Below are positions 1 to 8,429 of a stretch of 28,159 bases of DNA, piece by piece. Each line of letters opens with the position of its first letter. Within the stretch, counting starts at the first letter, position 1. Origin of the DNA: a virus. The stretch covers positions 1 through 28,159 of IMG/VR virus record IMGVR_UViG_3300028607_001047, one strand, 5' to 3'. The notes below the pieces were generated by a model. That model had not been told where the DNA came from. It did not search any database and worked only from the letters and a program-made list of their open reading frames with translations. Position numbers and translations under genes: made by a program.

Positions 1-22
1 CACCACGATTAAGGCATTATAT

Positions 23-106
23 TCAGCTAGTTAGGAAGTGTTTGCCGGGCTTGTCAAAACAGGATACAAACACGGAACGCAGCATTTTAGCGGCATCTTT
101 GTTCAT
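23..106 (-). CDS. Possible 27-aa small protein overlapping the methyltransferase stop
   Basis: A short frame starts with an ATG that overlaps the TGA of the methyltransferase gene (ATGA overlap) and encodes MNKDAAKMLRSVFVSCFDKP followed by GKHFLTS and a TGA. I recognise no family. The only support is the start-stop overlap, which is the same kind of coupling used elsewhere in this operon, and the lack of any other use for this stretch. It is basic with one Cys and has no clear membrane segment. It could equally be chance; the remaining bases to the left edge show nothing else I can support. Confidence 0.3.
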   Translation of the reverse strand: MNKDAAKMLRSVFVSCFDKPGKHFLTS

Positions 107-816
107 GCGGCGTTCTCGCTAAACCGCCCCACCTGATCGCCCCAAGCATCCCAGCCGGCGCGCTCTTGCCGTGCGAACAGTTCAAGATACGGCCCGTCTG
201 CATATTGCTCGATGCGGTCATGTGTTTCGTCAGGCTTGTGGCTATGCTCGCGGCGCGGTGCGATAATGATTTGATGAATTGACTTGGACAGACGGCGCGG
301 CTTGCCCTTGCGGCCTAGCAATAAAAACTCTGCATTCTGTCTTGTCGTGAAGCCCATGCCCATTGCAAAGCAACTTTCATCGACCCAACCATGCAAGATG
401 CCCTGCCGCGCGATTTTCTTTTTGCACTTCAACCAAACAAACGCCAGGGATGACGGCTCAAAACCCCAAGCCCGCATGACGCCGATATGATCGCCGCGCA
501 CAAGATTGGGACCAGTGACCCACATAAACAGGTGGCAGTCCTTGGCCGCAAGATCCACGATCGGCAATGCCTTGATGTCCGCCATGGACATTGTGTTGTA
601 ATGTTGCGACGGACTCCGACCATCCCCTTTGGGTGATCGCAAGGCGAAACTCCAAGGCGGGTCCGCCAGGATGACGCCATACCGCCCGCGCGGAACGGCA
701 GATATGTCGGTGTAGGCGGTCAAGCCACAGATGGCCTCCCGCTTCGCCGCAATCGCCACGTCGTAGCACCCCGCCGAATCCGCGCGCTTTTCATCGGCAG
801 TCAGTTCATCCGCCAT
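103..816 (-). CDS. MT-A70 family adenine N6-methyltransferase
   Basis: Predicted S-adenosylmethionine-dependent adenine N6-methyltransferase, probably acting on phage or host DNA. From the ATG at 816 the protein has 237 residues. The catalytic DPPW motif lies at residues 52-55, inside the typical context VILADPPWSF. The C-terminal half carries the other MT-A70 hallmarks: an LLLGRKGKPRR segment, APRREHSHKPDE, then LELFARQERAGWDAWG. I prefer the ATG at 816 because it lies 1 bp after the upstream stop and gives a natural MADELTADEK N-terminus; in-frame starts at 861 (ATG) and 867 (TTG) would overlap the upstream gene by about 45 bp. It is the last clear gene of the leftward operon. Phage enzymes of this family commonly modify DNA, which can protect it from host restriction; that role is inferred here. 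Confidence 0.9.
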   Translation of the reverse strand: MADELTADEKRADSAGCYDVAIAAKREAICGLTAYTDISAVPRGRYGVILADPPWSFALRSPKGDGRSPSQHYNTMSMADIKALPIVDLAAKDCHLFMWVTGPNLVRGDHIGVMRAWGFEPSSLAFVWLKCKKKIARQGILHGWVDESCFAMGMGFTTRQNAEFLLLGRKGKPRRLSKSIHQIIIAPRREHSHKPDETHDRIEQYADGPYLELFARQERAGWDAWGDQVGRFSENAA

Positions 817-817
817 A

Positions 818-1054
818 TCAGATCGAGTTTTTGCCCAGCTTGTGATCGCCGCACCAATCATCCTCAAAGACGACAGGATACCCGCTCATTGTTGGGGCGC
901 GCCGCCGGCAACGGCCCACCTTGGACTGGGTTGCTGGATAGAGAGTGTCAGGGCCAGCTTTTACGTCAGGCTTGTCCGAAGCCTTCACAACAAACCACAT
1001 GCAAGTGCGGCACCGCATCTCGGCACTTTGGTGCGCCCACGGATCGCTTGTCAT
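818..1054 (-). CDS. Cys-rich zinc-ribbon-like phage mini-protein (78 aa)
   Basis: A 78-residue protein with an MRCRTCMWF knuckle (CxxC) near residues 13-21, a second Cys in VGRCRRRAP, and a C-terminal DDWCGDHK. The Cys/His spacing resembles a small zinc-binding fold seen in short phage proteins, but the function is unknown. The start ATG is 2 bp after the hydrolase stop and is preceded by a strong Shine-Dalgarno (GAAGGGG, about 7 nt upstream), so it is very likely translated. It sits between the hydrolase and the methyltransferase. Metal binding is inferred from the Cys/His pattern only. Confidence 0.8.
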   Translation of the reverse strand: MTSDPWAHQSAEMRCRTCMWFVVKASDKPDVKAGPDTLYPATQSKVGRCRRRAPTMSGYPVVFEDDWCGDHKLGKNSI

Positions 1055-1056
1055 AA

Positions 1057-1797
1057 TTAGACCCCTTCGATGTCTTTGAAAAAGATGTGATTGCCGATAG
1101 TGACTTCGACATCTCGCCCCTTCGCCCAGTCAGGTTCGCGAGTCCCGCTCCGGTAATAGTGTGTGCATCCGTTGGTGGGGTCCGAGTCATCTTCGGTCAG
1201 AACCGTCATTGCGGCGGAGAGGCAGTCTGTAAGCCGAATATCTCGATAATCTACCGCTTTGATAGCCGCTCTGTTCGGGTCGTCTTTGTTCCAGCAGGAA
1301 AATTGCCAGGGCTTATGACAGACGGCGAAATATCCCTCGCCCCACCAGTCAGGCCGGTTATCGCGCCACAGATCGGCATCAACGCGATTGCGAACGACCC
1401 ATCCCACCGCCATAAGAGGCAGGCGTCCGCTTTCACCTCGCGCTTCGCCGTAGATCGTTCGGGCCAAGGCGTCAAAATCTCCGGGGGTCATGTCTGTTCC
1501 TTTTGGGTTGGATGGCTGCGCGTCGCGGTCAAGGATCATGGCGATAGTCCGGGCATAGCCGGAAATGTCGATTACACTTTCAAGGTGATCGGGGGTTTCA
1601 GTAAGGCGCGCCATTTTCACGCCGATCATTTCCAGGGCGTGCCGCACTAGATGGTGCGGACAGTCGCTAACGGCCTGCTTGATAAGCGCAGCGCGAGCAA
1701 AGTCCGTTGAAGGGTGTCCGTAGACGCTCCCTCTACGCTCGGTGATGTTGGCGACTTCGCTATCGAATGTTTTAAGTTTGTTTGTGATGGCTGTCAT
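1057..1797 (-). CDS. DUF6378-SleB fusion; cell-wall hydrolase (probable endolysin)
   Basis: A 246-residue fusion. Residues about 17-90 match the small phage domain DUF6378 (RRGSVYGHP, LKxxRLT-type helix MIGVKMARLTETPDHLES, VIDISGYA). Residues 103-246 match the SleB/Hydrolase_2 cell-wall hydrolase family: LARTIYGEARGE with the expected catalytic Glu, AVGWVVRNRV, PWQFSCWN, the CTHYY segment, and a terminal IGNHIFF. The hydrolase half should cleave peptidoglycan during lysis; the role of DUF6378 is unknown. The two parts are joined by a short polar linker (residues 91-102). The hydrolase half begins at an in-frame ATG (1491) with its own good Shine-Dalgarno, so a free 144-aa enzyme may also be made. 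The ATG at 1797 has no good Shine-Dalgarno but lies 7 nt after a -10-like box. There is no signal peptide, so release through the holin encoded at 27.5 kb is the likely export route. Confidence 0.85.
   Translation of the reverse strand: MTAITNKLKTFDSEVANITERRGSVYGHPSTDFARAALIKQAVSDCPHHLVRHALEMIGVKMARLTETPDHLESVIDISGYARTIAMILDRDAQPSNPKGTDMTPGDFDALARTIYGEARGESGRLPLMAVGWVVRNRVDADLWRDNRPDWWGEGYFAVCHKPWQFSCWNKDDPNRAAIKAVDYRDIRLTDCLSAAMTVLTEDDSDPTNGCTHYYRSGTREPDWAKGRDVEVTIGNHIFFKDIEGV
1489..1504 (-). promoter_or_regulatory. Internal ribosome-binding site and start for stand-alone SleB hydrolase
   Basis: Inside the fusion gene the minus strand reads AAAAGGA, then 6 nt, then ATG. This is among the best Shine-Dalgarno elements in the window. 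The ATG is in frame and falls exactly at the start of the hydrolase domain (MTPGDFDALA). This suggests an internal start giving a 144-aa hydrolase, or the remnant of two genes fused by loss of a stop codon. Confidence 0.6.
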
Positions 1798-1804
1798 GCA
1801 GCCA

Positions 1805-1833
1805 CTTATACCGACACATTGTATGCGTGTCTA
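1805..1833 (-). promoter_or_regulatory. Putative sigma70-like promoter before the hydrolase gene
   Basis: The minus strand has TAGACA (1833-1828), exactly 17 bp of spacer, then TATAAG (1810-1805). The -35 box overlaps the stop codon of the upstream gene. The element fills a 33-bp gap in an operon where gaps are usually 0-5 bp. A GACAC-N9-GTGTC inverted repeat spans the -35 box and the spacer and could be an operator. Transcription would begin about at the ATG (1797), giving a leaderless or nearly leaderless mRNA. Seen: the boxes and spacing. Inferred: activity. Confidence 0.4.
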
Positions 1834-2268
1834 GCGCCTGGGGCCGAATAACTGAAAGCGAATATTCGAGGACCGATCTTTTGCGGCGCGTTCGGCGCTT
1901 TCAATGTTCGCAAACCCAGGCAGACGACGACCAGTGATTGGATCTACAACCAGACCAGCGGATTCAGACGAGCCGGCTATTCTACCGTTTTCCAGAATGA
2001 ACCTAACCGCGTCGTCTTCTCCCGATTGCTGCGGCACACCAGTTCCCAGGATGTCAAAAAGAGTCGGAATATTTGTGGGACGACCGCGATTGATGGCTGG
2101 GTTTAGAACTGTGACTGACCGTTCGGTCGATAGCGAGTGGTCGAGATTCTGCACCACGGGGCGACCGTCACTGGTTCTCCCCACAACAAGATTTCCCAGC
2201 GGTGGCAGGGATTGGCGCTTATCCCGACCGCGCAGTAGGGATGCGAATATTTCAGCGATATGATCCAT
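1831..2268 (-). CDS. Hypothetical protein (145 aa), downstream of the ejection protein
   Basis: A 145-residue protein that I cannot assign to a family. It begins 3 bp after the stop of the giant ejection protein and has no evident Shine-Dalgarno, so reinitiation after that gene is likely. Visible features are a polar, moderately basic N-terminal third, an acidic GEDDAVRFILENGRI stretch near the middle, a DPITGRRLPGF segment, and a C-terminal helix-like ANIESAERAAKDRSSN ending in FQLFGPRR. There are no membrane segments or cysteines. Its location suggests a small virion or morphogenesis protein. It is followed by the putative promoter of the hydrolase gene. Confidence 0.7.
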   Translation of the reverse strand: MDHIAEIFASLLRGRDKRQSLPPLGNLVVGRTSDGRPVVQNLDHSLSTERSVTVLNPAINRGRPTNIPTLFDILGTGVPQQSGEDDAVRFILENGRIAGSSESAGLVVDPITGRRLPGFANIESAERAAKDRSSNIRFQLFGPRR

Positions 2269-2271
2269 CGT

Positions 2272-5200
2272 TTAGAACCGTGATTGCTGCGCTTTGAACC
2301 GCGACTGCCGCGCACGTCGGGGCACATAGCGGCGTGGACCGCTTCCCTTGGGCTTCCTGGTCTTCCAGCCCGGCTTGCCGGCCACCTCGCTTACAAGCCC
2401 CTCGCGCACCGCCGGATGCCCCGCGCCCTGTATTATGCCGGCACCGATGAAGGACCGACTAGTTTTTGTGCCGGGTATGCGCGATCCAATCATATTCAGC
2501 AGAGGATTAATGGCTACATCATAGACAAGTTTTGACATGCGCCGTTCGGCTGTGTTGGTTTTGTCTGAATTTGACAAAATTGCCGCGATAGTCGAGCTAA
2601 ATAATTCGGAAAGAAGTCCCAGTTCTGGCCCCAATAAAGCGGTTGCCGGGTCTTTGCGGTATTTGATGCCCGTCACCAAGTTAATCGGTAAATCAGCTAC
2701 ACCAAGTGCCCCTGAGCGACTCGTTGCCAGCCACCATTTTGAAGCATCAGTGCGTTTCTTTTTCTTCGGATCGCGCGCGGGATTGTCGAGCATCCAATCA
2801 CGCAGATCCACCAAGGGAACCTGTGCCAAGACAGCCAGAGAAAGCAATGAAAGTGGGGCCAGCATCCGCAGACGATCAGCCGCATTTAGCTTGCCCTTGG
2901 GATTAAGCGCCTTAAAAGTACCACGCACAGACCGATTAACCACATTAACTTGGAAGGCGTAAAGGAACCCGGTCAACTGATAGAACAATCCAAAATACGG
3001 GTGTGTCGCCATCCGTGGTTTGTTCGATCCTGTCGGCCCCATTATAACTTGAGAGACAAACCGCATGACCGCCGTGCGGTAGAACTGCCCCATTTCGCCG
3101 TTGACATTGATGGCGTCAATATCGGGTGAGCCGTTATTGTCTAGCACCCACTTGGCAAATTCAGCCTGCCTATCGGTTGGGATGCCGAGTTCTTTTGCCA
3201 GCACATCCGCTGACTTTTTGCGGTCAATCCTTGTCTCGCCAACAATGTCTGTTGAAATGCGCTTTAAGAACTGCTGACCGATCCGCATGGACGCAATTCG
3301 CGTTGCCTCGGTGAAATCATGCAGACCAATACCCTTAAAAAACCCGCGCAAGATTTTCTGTGCGAACCGCCCCTGCGTTTCGCCGTCCACACGCTGCTCC
3401 AGAAGCATGTCTGTCTGCAAACCTGGAATTAGATTTAGATCCTCCGCAAGCGCGGTCGCCGCCGCCACCTTATCGTCAGGATTAACGCCGAATATTCCCT
3501 CATTCAGACGCGCGACGATGGATCGAATCGTCCAGGCATATGCTGTAAGGGCGTCTCCGGCATTGCCCGTCCGTGACGCCGCTACTGCTGGCTCGGACAG
3601 TGATGAAATAGTGGCATGATCGAGGAATGTCAGAGAATTTAAGGTTCTAAGAAAACTCGAAAATGTCAGGAATCTACTGGTTGGCGATGGCAGGGATCCC
3701 GTAGAAGACTGAAGCGCGCGGACAACATCGTGAATATCCATAGCTGTCGCGCCGGCTTCCATCATTTCAGCCTTGATTTCCTTCCAGACCTCAAGGTTTG
3801 GACCCATCCTGCGCGACCATTCAGACCGCCGCGCGGCCCGCCGGAAGTAAAGCGGCAACGCTTCCGCGAGGTTATTGATGTAAAATTCTTCCATTACCGT
3901 ATCAGCCGCCGGGGGCAGCTTACGAAGTTTCTCAAAGTTCGCACGCTGACCGGCTGAGACACTTACAAAATCATTTCCGTTCGGGGCCGAAAATCCAAGA
4001 TCGGACAGAGTGATTTGCTCAAGCCACGAATCGGCAAATGCCTTCGCCTCTGTTAGCGTCATATCCATGTGCCGCTGCGCCAGTTCCATCGCCTTCTGTC
4101 TAAATTTTTCAGGTGCCTTCAGGACACGCCCCATGTCCATCACGCGAGGAAAGTAATTTTTAATTTTTCCAATTTCGATCCCAGCCTTACGCATGTATTC
4201 AAGCTGATCATTCAAAATATCACGAATTGCAGCAGCGGCCTTATCAATCGAACCGCCGTCTTTCAAAATGCGCCCGCTACGGATTTTTCGGATGATTTGC
4301 TTATGAGCCTCCCTTATCTCCTTTGATGTAAGATTCTCGAAAGGCTCAAGGGCTTTGGCCAGACGTGCCGATGTCCCATAAAATTCGGCCTGAACCGCTT
4401 CCTGATAGGTCTGGGGAACCGCGTTCTCGGATCGACCGAGCGCGGTTGCAAAAAACATATCCGCAAGACGTTGAACCACTGGGTGTATTTTCTCGCCTGC
4501 GCGCGCAATTTTAGAGCCAACGGCGCGGATTACAGCGTCATTCGTCCACGCCGTTATCCTAACCAGACGGGCAAGGCCCCTGCCTATGGATGTCCCGGCA
4601 CTGCCGGCATCCCGCGCCATACCTGATGCGGTATCTTTGTCCGTGAATGACTTAACATCTTCACGGATCCCGTCTGCCCACCGATCAAGTGAATTTTTAT
4701 CAACGCCGATAATCCGGGCAATGGTTTCGCCAAGATTCTTCCAGACACGCGGATCTGAAATCGGGTTGGAATAGAACGTGTCGCGGACAGCGGACGCCGC
4801 GCGCTCGTCCGGGGTTTGATTGAACCAGCCTAGCGCGTCGATATGCCGGGCGATTTCAGTTTCCAGGGATTCGAGTTTTTCAATCGTGGCGTCTGAAGGC
4901 TCCCTGTCAATATCTTCGTGAATCGCCTCGCGTTCGCTAAGAAGCGCGTCCATGGAAAACCGAACATCGTCTTCGGTCTTCGCGTTAGTCTCATCAAGCA
5001 ATGTCTGGACGTGTTCGGGCGGGGTGTTCAGGCGTTTCTGGCGCGCGGCGGCTTCCTCGGCTGCGGTCTCGGCGCGCTCGGTCGTGTCTTCAAGGAAGGG
5101 GCTTTGCTCGTCTTCTATATCCGTCTGCCGGCTGTCGTCTTTAGCATCGAACAGACCACCTGGGCGTTCGTCTCCGCCGCGCAGGGGGCGTCTGCCGTCC

Positions 5201-8200
5201 GCCGCGACCCGGTCGCGGTCTTTTACTTCTTGCCCTTCAAAAATGAACTGTTCTCCCTGGTCAGTCTGTTCTGTTGTTGACGAACGATTTCGAGTGCGCG
5301 CGCCAGCTTCTTCTTCCCTGCTTGTTTGGCTGGCACCTTCAGCATCTTCTCCAGCAGGGCGATCCTCTTGTCGTTCATCTCGATTCGTTTCCGCCGCGAC
5401 ATTTCCACTGTAAATATCCTCCATGTCCAAGAAGGGATCAAAAAACTCCCCATACGTTTCGGGGTCATCCTCAATCACCTCGCGCGCCAGACGATCTGCT
5501 TCCTCGTTTTCGCGTGCCGTTTGGTCTTCTTCGGCACGGCGCTGTGCATCAAATTCAGGACTTCTAGCACGCGCCTCAAGGTCTTCCAGACGAAAACGGT
5601 TGTCTTCGGTGATTCCAGCGTTTTGATCTGCGATAGCCTGGTCGTCAACAGTCCTTTGAATGTCGCCACGCGAATGACTGTCGAGAAGGTTTATAAGATC
5701 GTTTACGGTCGGACCATCAACGGGCAGTTGGTTGGTTCCGGGGCTGTAAGCGTCAACCCCCGGAAAAGTATAACCAGCCACCCACGCATCGAAGGCGGCA
5801 AGGTCAAGCTGAACGCCATCCTTCCTAACTAAGCCTGGAAAGGCTCCGTCGAGCGTTTTAGTCACACTGTTGTCGAGGTCTTTAATCCCCAACTTGCGGA
5901 GAAATCCAAGAAGCGTCGGCTGACTGGTTTTGCGAAGTGGGGTGGGCTTGAAGGCGGTAAGCCTGTCCTCGGCGCTGTCTGTCTGGTCTCGCGGCCCAGG
6001 AATCCCTAATAGCGGTTTCCGGGGGGTTTCTGCCTGACCTGTCTGGTCCGCTTCGTTCGCCTGTGCTTGGTCATCCGCACGGTTAATTTCCTGAACCGTA
6101 AAAGCATCTTGACCAAACGGATGATTGGCAATGTCGAAAACCTGTCGCTTGGATCCGCCTTTGTTCAGGACATCGACAATATATCTGGCGGCTTTGATTT
6201 GACTTGCGAACCGAACCGGGCCGCCCCGGTCTGACCGCACATATCCAAATTCGTCTGTATCGTATATCCCGTCCTGATCCGGGTCGGCAGCATTCTCGCC
6301 AAATACGCTTTCGTCTGCCGCGCGGGAATACTTGTCTTCGGCCCGGCGGGAACTACTTTCGGCGCGCGCCTTTGCTTCCTCCCTGGCGCGGGCGTTCTGC
6401 TCCCAACGGCTCATCAGGTCGTCGATTTGCTCATCGCGCGCCGCGTTGGCCTGCTCGTTTGCGCGGCCCTCGAAAAATTCAGCCTGGGTCTGTGGGTCGC
6501 GGTCACTATCCGAACGCACGCCCTGATCCACGGTCTGATCGCGGCCTTGCTCAAAGTCGGCCTTGAAGGGTCTGTCTGAAGTCCCTGTAGCTATCGTGGC
6601 GTCATCCTGGGGCCGCGTGGGTGAGCTTGTCGGGCCTACCGGGGCCACGTCTCCTTCACGAACAGGGACGCCATCAGCATCAACGCGAGGGCCACTCTCG
6701 GTTAGGACGGGGGTGGTGTCCTTGCCTTCAATGCGCCGGTCTTCTTGAGCGCGCAGCACATCTCGTAACCGCCGCTGATGCTCAAGCGACTCCGGCAAAA
6801 CCCCTAACTCATCCTGAATCGCCCGGCGTTCTGCGTCGGTAAGGTCTGCGTTCTGCGCCCGCCCAGCTTCCGTGCCTCGGCTCGCGCTGTCCCGCCCTTC
6901 AACGGCGGTAAGTCCGGTCTGTGTGGCCTGACCCTGCTCGATGACATCGGGCCGTGTAACTTTCTGCGGCAAGTCCTTAGCAAAGGACGGGTCAATAAAG
7001 GGATCCCCAAATTCTCCCGTTGGCTCAAGAGACATGCCCTCTACAATTTTTGCAACGCGCTTTTCTTCGGTGATAGCAGGACCGTCTTTGCGCTCCTGTT
7101 TTAAGCGTTCCCTACGCGCTTTAGGGTCAGCCACGCGGGGCGCACTCGGCGGCGGATTCAGCCCGGCAGCGTTGAGCTCCCGTTGCCGGGCTTCCTCGAC
7201 TCGCTCGGCCACGAACGCTCGCCGTTCTGGCGTCATTGCCGCCAGTTGCTCGTCTGTCATACCTAGAGATTGCAGAATTTCATTTATCGACGGGTCTTCC
7301 TGAGCCGCGTCCTGAATGTCCTTTAGAAGGATTTCTTCTTCCGGTTTGCGAACGCGCGCCGCAACCTTTTTTCTGGCCCTTTGAACGCCAACAAGAACTT
7401 CAACCGGCGCACCAAACGCACCGCCGATCATTTCCATGGCAACTTCACCGCCATCCGCCTTGCCGGTGGAAGCTATGCCGGCAGTAGCCTCTCCCGCGCC
7501 TTCATAGAGACTCTGGACAGCTATCTGCGTGGGGGCGTTTACAGCTTGCTGCGCCACCCTGGATTTCAGGCCGGGGGTAAACACCTTGCCAAAATTCACA
7601 CCACCGGTTTTCATTCCAAGCATTTGAAAAAGAGTTATTGCCGCACCGCGCGCCATACCGAACTTTTCCAACTCACGAATTGAGTCAGGGTTTTGCAGCG
7701 CCGATAAAATTTGTTCTGTATTTTGAGGATCAACTCCAATCGACCTAAATCCCTCGCTAAGCGACGCAGCTTTTTCGGTTCCAAACGTAACCCCAGCCCC
7801 CAAGACAGGGTTGACAAGCCACGCCAAGAACGCCGGCGCGAACGTCATAAAGCTAGGGATGCCGATTTCAGCGGCAGTCCGCGCCATGTCTCCAGCAGGA
7901 GCCTTAAAAACCTCCCCAAGGCCACTGGCCGCAGACTCGAAAAACCCCTGTTCAACGCCCTCCGGGTTATCCTCGGTGAAATCCACGGGAGCATAGGCTT
8001 TTTCAAGAATCCCCTTGGTCGTATCGCTGCGCGGAACCGCCGTAGCGGATGAACGCGCGGCGACAGACAAGGACATAGCCTCGGCAAGGCGTTCTTGGCT
8101 GGTCTGAATAAATTGTGCGCGCTTCTCCCGGTCGAGAACCCGCCCGCGTGTCAGTGTTCCGCCTGGATCACGTTGATGTAGCCGTTCCATTGCACCTTGC

Positions 8201-8424
8201 ATGTCAAAGGCATCTGCAATATTTCCAACCTCATTGGCAATATTGATACCCTTCGCCAGCGGCAAAATCTGCGCGTTATTAAATATTTCGACGACCTGAT
8301 CCACACCGACGCCGGCAAACGTGCTGAAAAGGTCGCCAATGCCACCGGCAGACGATGAGGGCGGGCCGGCTGGCCCGCCCATAAGCAAATCCACCTTGGC
8401 TTGAAGATCGTCATCAAGTTTCAT
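2272..8424 (-). CDS. Giant internal virion / DNA-ejection protein (2050 aa, gp16-like position)
   Basis: A 2050-residue protein in the position of T7 gp16, last of the internal-virion series. Residues about 155-350 are Gly/Ala-rich and weakly hydrophobic, including a QSLYEGAGEATAGIAS segment of the type seen in large phage ejection or polyvalent proteins. Residues about 400-1240 are highly charged, rich in Glu/Asp/Arg/Gln/Ala, and probably coiled or disordered. From about 1240 the sequence becomes globular and resembles the C-terminal regions of giant podophage proteins, with KNYFPRVMD near residue 1423 and a hydrophobic stretch around 1850-1872. The C-terminus is basic with a small repeat (RQSRF, QQSRF). 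I do not see a lytic transglycosylase or polymerase motif. The inferred role is to be packaged in the capsid and ejected to help form the DNA channel across the envelope. The ATG lies 5 bp after the upstream stop, with AGGCGG about 13 nt upstream. Confidence 0.8.
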   Translation of the reverse strand: MKLDDDLQAKVDLLMGGPAGPPSSSAGGIGDLFSTFAGVGVDQVVEIFNNAQILPLAKGINIANEVGNIADAFDMQGAMERLHQRDPGGTLTRGRVLDREKRAQFIQTSQERLAEAMSLSVAARSSATAVPRSDTTKGILEKAYAPVDFTEDNPEGVEQGFFESAASGLGEVFKAPAGDMARTAAEIGIPSFMTFAPAFLAWLVNPVLGAGVTFGTEKAASLSEGFRSIGVDPQNTEQILSALQNPDSIRELEKFGMARGAAITLFQMLGMKTGGVNFGKVFTPGLKSRVAQQAVNAPTQIAVQSLYEGAGEATAGIASTGKADGGEVAMEMIGGAFGAPVEVLVGVQRARKKVAARVRKPEEEILLKDIQDAAQEDPSINEILQSLGMTDEQLAAMTPERRAFVAERVEEARQRELNAAGLNPPPSAPRVADPKARRERLKQERKDGPAITEEKRVAKIVEGMSLEPTGEFGDPFIDPSFAKDLPQKVTRPDVIEQGQATQTGLTAVEGRDSASRGTEAGRAQNADLTDAERRAIQDELGVLPESLEHQRRLRDVLRAQEDRRIEGKDTTPVLTESGPRVDADGVPVREGDVAPVGPTSSPTRPQDDATIATGTSDRPFKADFEQGRDQTVDQGVRSDSDRDPQTQAEFFEGRANEQANAARDEQIDDLMSRWEQNARAREEAKARAESSSRRAEDKYSRAADESVFGENAADPDQDGIYDTDEFGYVRSDRGGPVRFASQIKAARYIVDVLNKGGSKRQVFDIANHPFGQDAFTVQEINRADDQAQANEADQTGQAETPRKPLLGIPGPRDQTDSAEDRLTAFKPTPLRKTSQPTLLGFLRKLGIKDLDNSVTKTLDGAFPGLVRKDGVQLDLAAFDAWVAGYTFPGVDAYSPGTNQLPVDGPTVNDLINLLDSHSRGDIQRTVDDQAIADQNAGITEDNRFRLEDLEARARSPEFDAQRRAEEDQTARENEEADRLAREVIEDDPETYGEFFDPFLDMEDIYSGNVAAETNRDERQEDRPAGEDAEGASQTSREEEAGARTRNRSSTTEQTDQGEQFIFEGQEVKDRDRVAADGRRPLRGGDERPGGLFDAKDDSRQTDIEDEQSPFLEDTTERAETAAEEAAARQKRLNTPPEHVQTLLDETNAKTEDDVRFSMDALLSEREAIHEDIDREPSDATIEKLESLETEIARHIDALGWFNQTPDERAASAVRDTFYSNPISDPRVWKNLGETIARIIGVDKNSLDRWADGIREDVKSFTDKDTASGMARDAGSAGTSIGRGLARLVRITAWTNDAVIRAVGSKIARAGEKIHPVVQRLADMFFATALGRSENAVPQTYQEAVQAEFYGTSARLAKALEPFENLTSKEIREAHKQIIRKIRSGRILKDGGSIDKAAAAIRDILNDQLEYMRKAGIEIGKIKNYFPRVMDMGRVLKAPEKFRQKAMELAQRHMDMTLTEAKAFADSWLEQITLSDLGFSAPNGNDFVSVSAGQRANFEKLRKLPPAADTVMEEFYINNLAEALPLYFRRAARRSEWSRRMGPNLEVWKEIKAEMMEAGATAMDIHDVVRALQSSTGSLPSPTSRFLTFSSFLRTLNSLTFLDHATISSLSEPAVAASRTGNAGDALTAYAWTIRSIVARLNEGIFGVNPDDKVAAATALAEDLNLIPGLQTDMLLEQRVDGETQGRFAQKILRGFFKGIGLHDFTEATRIASMRIGQQFLKRISTDIVGETRIDRKKSADVLAKELGIPTDRQAEFAKWVLDNNGSPDIDAINVNGEMGQFYRTAVMRFVSQVIMGPTGSNKPRMATHPYFGLFYQLTGFLYAFQVNVVNRSVRGTFKALNPKGKLNAADRLRMLAPLSLLSLAVLAQVPLVDLRDWMLDNPARDPKKKKRTDASKWWLATSRSGALGVADLPINLVTGIKYRKDPATALLGPELGLLSELFSSTIAAILSNSDKTNTAERRMSKLVYDVAINPLLNMIGSRIPGTKTSRSFIGAGIIQGAGHPAVREGLVSEVAGKPGWKTRKPKGSGPRRYVPRRARQSRFKAQQSRF

Positions 8425-8429
8425 TTGAA

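Noticed and set aside
1087-1650. 187-residue plus-strand open frame opposite the hydrolase gene
   Set aside because: The minus strand encodes two recognisable domains; the antisense translation has no family character and no Shine-Dalgarno.
5223-5669. Extra short frames overlapping the low-complexity middle of the giant gene
   Set aside because: They arise from the repetitive, charged codon composition and have no start signals or family character.
2272-8424. Lytic transglycosylase or virion RNA polymerase domain in the giant protein
   Set aside because: Such domains occur in giant podophage virion proteins, but I could not find the expected catalytic motifs in this sequence.
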